The translations under genes were made by a program, and so were the position numbers. Shown in pieces: positions 59,854 through 64,000 of a DNA stretch of 64,000 nt (the first letter of the stretch is position 1; every line of letters starts with the position of its first letter). The notes beneath the pieces were generated by a model. The model did not search any database, had not been told where the DNA came from, and worked only from the letters and a program-made list of their open reading frames with translations. This stretch comes from Blautia sp. (GTDB lineage: Bacteria; Bacillota; Clostridia; Lachnospirales; Lachnospiraceae), in NCBI GenBank assembly GCA_017463155.1, contig JAFTPT010000053.1:62001-126000 (forward strand), written 5' to 3'.

Positions 59854-60453
59854 ATGAAAACGATTGGCGTTACCGGAGGGATCGGGGCCGGCAAGAGCAC
59901 CGTGCTCTCGATCCTTGAACAGGAACACGGCGCCTGCGTGATGCAGGCGGATCTGATCGGCCACGAGGTGATGATGCCGGGCGGGAGCTGCTACGAGGCA
60001 GTTCTTGCCCTTTTCGGTCCGGATGTTCTGAAAGAAGATAAAACTATTGACCGGAAGAAGGTTTCGGATGTAGTATTTCATGTGGCGGAAATGCGGGAAA
60101 AGCTGAACAGCATCATACATCCGGCCGTAAAGAAGGAGATACTGCGGCGCCTTTTTGAAGAACGGAGCCGGGGACGGCTTCTGTGCGTGGTGGAGGCGGC
60201 GCTTCTTCTGGAGGACAATTACCAGGATTTTCTGGATGAGGTCTGGTATGTGTATGCGGAGACGGAGATACGGATCCTGCGCCTGATGGAAAGCCGGGGC
60301 TACACAAGGGAGAAATGTGAGTCCGTGATCCGAAGCCAGGCGGATGAAAGCTTTTACAGAGCCCATGCGGATCTGGTGATCGACAATGGGCGGTCGCTCG
60401 CATTTACCCGAAGTCAGATCACAGAAAGGCTGAATCACCATGAGACTATGTAG
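59854..60453 (+). CDS. coaE: Dephospho-CoA kinase
   Basis: A 199-residue CoaE, the last step of coenzyme A synthesis. ATG 59854 is chosen because the conserved start TIGVTGGIGAGKSTVLSIL, with the P-loop, begins two residues later; the open frame upstream overlaps polA. A QADLIGHEVM segment and LEDNYQDFLDEVWYVY-like stretch follow the family pattern. It overlaps the metallohydrolase gene by 14 bp. The polA-coaE pair is common in Firmicutes. Confidence 0.95.
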   Translation: MKTIGVTGGIGAGKSTVLSILEQEHGACVMQADLIGHEVMMPGGSCYEAVLALFGPDVLKEDKTIDRKKVSDVVFHVAEMREKLNSIIHPAVKKEILRRLFEERSRGRLLCVVEAALLLEDNYQDFLDEVWYVYAETEIRILRLMESRGYTREKCESVIRSQADESFYRAHADLVIDNGRSLAFTRSQITERLNHHETM

Positions 60454-61237
60454 TATAGCCAGCGGGAGCAGCGGCAACTGCATCTATGTCGGCTCCGACG
60501 ATACGCACATCCTGGTCGATGCAGGGATCAGCGGCCGGCGGATCGAACAGGGGCTGAATGAACTGGAGCTCACAGGAAAAGACATCGACGCGATCCTGGT
60601 GACCCACGAGCATTCGGATCATATCCAGGGCCTGGGCGTCCTGGCCCGGAAATACGGGATCCCGGTCTACACGACCGGCGGCACCGTGGATGCGCTGGAA
60701 CGGGCGGGCTCCCTGGGAAGGATCCCGGAAGGCATTTTTCATGAGATCCGGGAGGACGAACCGTTCCGGATCAAGGATCTGTCGGTGATCCCGTTCCAGA
60801 TCCCCCACGACGCGGCACAGCCGGTCGGCTTCCGCGTGGAGAACGGATCCGCTTCCGTGGGGATCGCGACGGACCTGGGACGATACAATGAGTATATCAT
60901 CGACCATCTGCAGAAACTGGACGCACTTCTTCTGGAGTCGAACCATGATGTCAATATGCTGCAGGTGGGACGGTATCCATATATCCTGAAGCAGAGGATC
61001 CTGGGGGACAGAGGGCATCTTTCCAACGAGAATGCGGGAAAGCTGCTGTGTTCCCTTCTGCACGACAGCATGAAGGCGATCCTGCTCGGGCATCTCAGCA
61101 AGGAGAACAATTACGAAGCGCTGGCCTATGAGACGGTCTGCGCGGAGGTGACGATGGGGGACAATCCCTACCGGTCTTCGGATTTTTATATCCGGGTCGC
61201 GGGCAGGGAGAAGAGGTCCGAGATCATTACGGTCTGA
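60440..61237 (+). CDS. YycJ/WalJ-like metallo-beta-lactamase-fold hydrolase
   Basis: A 265-residue single-domain enzyme. The opening LCSIASGSSGNCIYV is the family hallmark of YycJ-like proteins and the metal site is complete in THEHSDHIQGL (HxHxDH), with further ligands in ESNHDVNML and GHLSKEN. These are two-metal phosphodiesterases; YycJ of Bacillus is linked to cell-wall/DNA repair control, and others act as nucleases. The start overlaps coaE by 14 bp. Confidence 0.88.
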   Translation: MRLCSIASGSSGNCIYVGSDDTHILVDAGISGRRIEQGLNELELTGKDIDAILVTHEHSDHIQGLGVLARKYGIPVYTTGGTVDALERAGSLGRIPEGIFHEIREDEPFRIKDLSVIPFQIPHDAAQPVGFRVENGSASVGIATDLGRYNEYIIDHLQKLDALLLESNHDVNMLQVGRYPYILKQRILGDRGHLSNENAGKLLCSLLHDSMKAILLGHLSKENNYEALAYETVCAEVTMGDNPYRSSDFYIRVAGREKRSEIITV

Positions 61238-61271
61238 AGAGCCGTTCAAAACCGGCCGGAAAGGGAAAAGT

Positions 61272-61544
61272 ATGAAAAAAACGATCATTACGGTGGTGGG
61301 AAACGATACTGTCGGTATCATCGCAAAGGTCTGCACCTATCTTGCAGACAACAATGTCAACATTCTTGACATCTCCCAGACTATCGTGCAGGGATATTTT
61401 AATATGATGATGGTGGCGGACACCAGCGCTTCCGACAAGGACCACGGGACCCTGGCCAAAGAGCTTCAGGAGCTCGGCGACCGGATCGGGGTCGTGATCC
61501 ACTGCCAGCACGAGGACATCTTTAACAGAATGCACAGGATCTAA
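61272..61544 (+). CDS. ACT-domain protein (UPF0237)
   Basis: A 90-residue stand-alone ACT domain. It opens KKTIITVVGNDTVGIIAKVCTYL, the ACT beta-alpha-beta start, and has the DISQTIVQGYFNMMMV strand typical of UPF0237. ACT modules bind amino acids and other small effectors. It is found directly upstream of UPF0210, 16 bp apart, a very conserved pairing in Firmicutes, so the two are probably functionally linked, with the ACT protein as regulator. Confidence 0.9.
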   Translation: MKKTIITVVGNDTVGIIAKVCTYLADNNVNILDISQTIVQGYFNMMMVADTSASDKDHGTLAKELQELGDRIGVVIHCQHEDIFNRMHRI

Positions 61545-61559
61545 GGAGTTCGGAGAAGA

Positions 61560-62924
61560 ATGATCAACATATTTGAAGTGAATGAGACCAACAAGATGAT
61601 CGAGCAGGAGAATCTCGATGTCCGTACCATCACCATGGGCATCAGCCTTCTCGACTGCATCGACAGTGATCTTGACGTCCTGAATGACAGGATCTACAGG
61701 AAGATCACGGAAAAAGCGCGCGATCTTGTCGAGACCGGGGAGAAGATCTCCATGGAATACGGGATCCCGATCGTCAACAAGCGGATCTCCGTGACGCCGA
61801 TCGCGCTTGTAGGCGGGGCTGCCTGCAAAAGCAGCCACGATTTTGCTTCCATCGCACGGACCCTGGACCGGGCCGCCAAGGAAGTAGGCGTGAATTTTAT
61901 CGGCGGCTTTTCGGCGCTGGTCGCAAAGGGAATGACGCCGGCCGACGAAATGCTGATCCGGTCGATCCCGGAGGCACTTTCGGGAACGGAACGCGTGTGC
62001 AGCTCCGTCAACCTCGGCTCCACCAAAACGGGCATCGACATGGACGCGGTCAAGCTGATGGGCGAGATCATCCTGGAGACGGCCAAGGCTACGAGGGACC
62101 AGGATTCCCTCGGCTGTGCCAAGCTGGTGGTATTCTGCAATGCCCCGGACGACAACCCGTTCATGGCGGGCGCGTTCCACGGTGTTACGGAGGGCGACTG
62201 TGTGATCAACGTGGGCGTCAGCGGCCCGGGCGTGGTGAAGCATGCCCTGGAGTCGGTGCGCGGCGCTGATTTTGAGACCCTCTGTGAGATGATCAAGCGT
62301 ACAGCCTTCAAGGTGACGAGAGTCGGGCAGCTGGTGGCCCAGGAGGCGTCGAAGCGTCTTCATGTTCCCTTCGGGATCGTGGACCTTTCCCTGGCGCCTA
62401 CGCCGGCCGTCGGCGACAGCGTGGCGGAGATCCTGCAGGAGATCGGCGTTGAAAGGGCCGGTGCTCCCGGAACGACCGCGGCGCTTGCCCTTTTGAATGA
62501 CCAGGTCAAAAAAGGCGGCGTCATGGCATCGACCGCGGTCGGCGGCTTAAGCGGCGCGTTCATCCCGGTCAGTGAGGACCAGGGGATGATCGACGCGGTC
62601 AAGGACGGAGCCCTTACGATCGAAAAGCTGGAAGCCATGACCTGCGTCTGTTCCGTGGGCCTGGACATGATCGCCATCCCGGGAGATACGCCCGCGGCGA
62701 CGATCTCGGGCATCATCGCGGACGAGGCGGCGATCGGCATGGTCAACCAGAAGACGACGGCAGTCCGTGTGATCCCGGTGATCGGAAAAGGCGTCGGCGA
62801 GATGGTGGAATTCGGAGGCCTTCTCGGCTATGCGCCGATCATGCCCGTCAATCGTTTTTCCTGCGAGGCTTTCGTGGAGAGAGGCGGCCGGATCCCGGCC
62901 CCGATCCACAGCTTCAAGAATTAA
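61560..62924 (+). CDS. UPF0210 (PFL family) protein
   Basis: A 454-residue protein of UPF0210. Recognised segments are [17 protein letters not shown] near residue 21, [15 protein letters not shown] near 76, and a glycine-rich [13 protein letters not shown] region near 219. The name PFL comes from a distant similarity to glycyl-radical enzymes; the C-terminal glycyl-radical loop RVxGY is not seen here, so the catalytic role is open. It is paired with the ACT-domain gene. The stop is followed by the T-box leader. Confidence 0.92.
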   Translation: MINIFEVNETNKMIEQENLDVRTITMGISLLDCIDSDLDVLNDRIYRKITEKARDLVETGEKISMEYGIPIVNKRISVTPIALVGGAACKSSHDFASIARTLDRAAKEVGVNFIGGFSALVAKGMTPADEMLIRSIPEALSGTERVCSSVNLGSTKTGIDMDAVKLMGEIILETAKATRDQDSLGCAKLVVFCNAPDDNPFMAGAFHGVTEGDCVINVGVSGPGVVKHALESVRGADFETLCEMIKRTAFKVTRVGQLVAQEASKRLHVPFGIVDLSLAPTPAVGDSVAEILQEIGVERAGAPGTTAALALLNDQVKKGGVMASTAVGGLSGAFIPVSEDQGMIDAVKDGALTIEKLEAMTCVCSVGLDMIAIPGDTPAATISGIIADEAAIGMVNQKTTAVRVIPVIGKGVGEMVEFGGLLGYAPIMPVNRFSCEAFVERGGRIPAPIHSFKN

Positions 62925-62934
62925 AAAAGCACTC

Positions 62935-62963
62935 TTGACAATCACACATAAAAGTAGTAAAGT
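62935..62963 (+). promoter_or_regulatory. Promoter of the T-box/TrpX-like operon
   Basis: TTGACA (62935-62940), 17-bp spacer, TAAAGT (62958-62963). It starts 11 bp after the UPF0210 stop codon. Confidence 0.8.
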
Positions 62964-62974
62964 GTTACACAGTT

Positions 62975-63239
62975 AAACCGATGAGGAAGAATAGTAGGAG
63001 AACAGGCAATGTGACAGAGAGCGGACGATGGTGGGAAGTCCGTACGGCGCGGTTCTTTGAATGGGCTTTCGAGGGCGGCCCCAAATGCATGGCAGAGTAG
63101 GCACCGACGGATTCCGGATCCGTTACCAGACCGGGGTGTATGATTGTACACGGAAGAGTGGGCCGTAGGCCAAATTGAGTGGTACCGCGATAATAGTTAC
63201 TATTACCGTCTCAAGCATCAGCTTGGGACGGTTTTTTTT
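62975..63239 (+). ncRNA. T-box leader, tryptophan-type specifier
   Basis: A leader of about 265 nt without a gene. The 5' side of the specifier loop shows AGTA at 62993-62996, and the 3' side reads GAA-TGG-GC, giving the specifier TGG (Trp) at 63062-63064. The T-box core AATTGAGTGGTACCGCG lies at 63173-63189. The downstream terminator stem is at 63206-63230 and competes with the antiterminator. Uncharged tRNA-Trp would be predicted to allow read-through. The variable base after TGG in the T-box is T, which pairs with an A discriminator; a G discriminator, usual for tRNA-Trp, would pair by G-U. Confidence 0.9.
63206..63239 (+). terminator. Regulated terminator of the T-box leader
   Basis: CCGTCTCAAGC (63206-63216) pairs with GCTTGGGACGG (63221-63231), one G-T pair, followed by eight T residues. 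Confidence 0.93.
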
Positions 63240-63272
63240 CATTCATTTCTAACCCATGAAAGGAGAAACACC

Positions 63273-64000
63273 ATGAGAAAATCAACCATCATTCTTGCAG
63301 CTTCTGTCTTTGCCGCTTCCATGGCATTCTCGGCTTCCACCTTTGCGGAGGAAGCAAAAACGGAGTTCACCGTCGGGATCTGCAATTACGTCGATGACGC
63401 GTCGCTGAACCAGATCGTCGACAATATCGAAAGCCGGCTTGAGGAGCTGGGAGAAGAAAAAGGCGTGACCTTTACGGTCGACTATGACAACTGCAACGCG
63501 GACGCGGCGGTCATGGACCAGATCATTACCCAGTTTCAGGCTGACAATGTGGATCTGATGGTCGGCGTTGCGACTCCTGTGGCCATGGCCATGCAGGCCG
63601 CGACGGAGGATACCGGGATCCCGGTCGTCTTCTCGGCGGTCTCTGATCCGGTGGGTGCCCAGATCGTGGAATCCATGGACGCCCCCGGCGCAAACCTGAC
63701 AGGTACGTCGGATGCTCTTGACACGGAAGCTATCTTCAACCTGATCCTTGCACAGAACCCCGAGGCCAAAAAGATCGGTCTTCTGTATGATCTTGGGCAG
63801 GATGCTTCCACGGCCGCCATCGAGTCCGCAAAGGCTTTCTGTGAGGAGAAGGGCCTGGAGGTCGTCGAAGCGACAGGTACGACCAACGATGAAGTGCTGC
63901 TGGCGGCCCAGAGCCTGGCGGCTGACGGGGTTGACGCCGTGTTCACCCCCTCCGACAATACCATCATGACCGCGGAGCTTTCCATCTACGAGACCTTCAT
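63273..64000 (+). CDS. TrpX-like ABC transporter substrate-binding protein (3' end outside window)
   Basis: The first 242 codons of an exported binding protein of the ABC_sub_bind family (PF04392 type). AAAGGAG precedes ATG. The signal peptide (residues 1-26) ends STFAEEA, without lipobox. The mature part shows TVGICNYVDDASLNQIVDNI, NVDLMVGVATPVAMAMQ and GIPVVFSAVSDPVGAQIV, typical of this family. In Firmicutes this family is often controlled by Trp T-boxes and called TrpX; the Trp specifier in the leader agrees. Permease and ATPase genes (trpY, trpZ) would be expected just beyond the window edge. Confidence 0.88.
   Translation, partial: MRKSTIILAASVFAASMAFSASTFAEEAKTEFTVGICNYVDDASLNQIVDNIESRLEELGEEKGVTFTVDYDNCNADAAVMDQIITQFQADNVDLMVGVATPVAMAMQAATEDTGIPVVFSAVSDPVGAQIVESMDAPGANLTGTSDALDTEAIFNLILAQNPEAKKIGLLYDLGQDASTAAIESAKAFCEEKGLEVVEATGTTNDEVLLAAQSLAADGVDAVFTPSDNTIMTAELSIYETF

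Overview
The window looks like a chromosomal segment of a Gram-positive anaerobe of the class Clostridia, most likely a G+C-rich member of the Lachnospiraceae. The reasons are: strong AGGAGG-type ribosome binding sites, sigma-A promoters, a T-box leader, the housekeeping run dgt-dnaG-rpoD-trmK-nif3, the pyrB-pyrI pair, the ACT/UPF0210 pair, and several protein families typical of gut clostridia (DUF815, DUF853, DUF2284, the TGS-nucleoside kinase fusion). No rRNA, tRNA, CRISPR array, transposase or prophage gene was seen. Species cannot be named from the sequence alone.

Layout. 1-3.1 kb: the end of a PucR-type regulator, then two uroporphyrinogen-decarboxylase-like (URO-D fold) proteins. 3.1-6.8 kb: a cell-wall-anchored serine hydrolase (minus strand), a GNAT acetyltransferase and a secreted SH3/coiled-coil protein. 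6.9-14.1 kb: the replication/transcription block dgt, dnaG, rpoD, trmK, nif3-like and a TGS-domain nucleoside kinase. 14.1-16.9 kb: an NMT1/SsuABC-type ABC importer. 16.9-18.3 kb: pyrB-pyrI (minus strand). 18.3-19.1 kb: a non-coding element of about 610 bp made of nested inverted repeats. 19.1-19.9 kb: a secreted protein. 20.0-28.5 kb: a long run with a FolC-chorismate mutase-prephenate dehydratase fusion, a DUF815 ATPase, polyphosphate hydrolase and polyphosphate kinase, and a cation exchanger. 28.6-33.4 kb: a polar amino-acid ABC importer, a class I glutamine amidotransferase-like hydrolase and a DUF2284 protein. 33.4-36.3 kb: a PNPOx-like protein, a transglutaminase-like wall protein and a Y-family DNA polymerase. 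36.4-40.0 kb: an uncharacterised three-gene operon (HPr-kinase-like protein, membrane protein, membrane-anchored Hsp70-like ATPase). 40.0-45.5 kb: a small hypothetical gene, a ComEC-like lipoprotein, a large double-HTH regulator and a divergent Xaa-Pro aminopeptidase. 45.5-53.1 kb: a glycan-export operon (Wzm/Wzt-like ABC transporter, methyltransferase, glycosyltransferase-HAD protein) ending in a translationally coupled Ser/Thr kinase with an external ricin-like domain. 53.2-62.9 kb: ftsH, a DUF853 ATPase, a zinc-finger membrane protein, polA, coaE, a YycJ-like metallohydrolase, an ACT protein and UPF0210. 62.9-64.0 kb: a tryptophan-type T-box leader followed by a TrpX-like substrate-binding protein cut by the window edge.

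The most noteworthy items are the four-module FolC/PheA fusion, the nested inverted-repeat element at 18468-19078, the HPrK-like/Hsp70-like membrane operon, and the lectin-tailed kinase coupled to the glycan exporter. Genes follow one another closely, often with 4-14 bp overlaps. Promoter and terminator calls are by eye from consensus and spacing.
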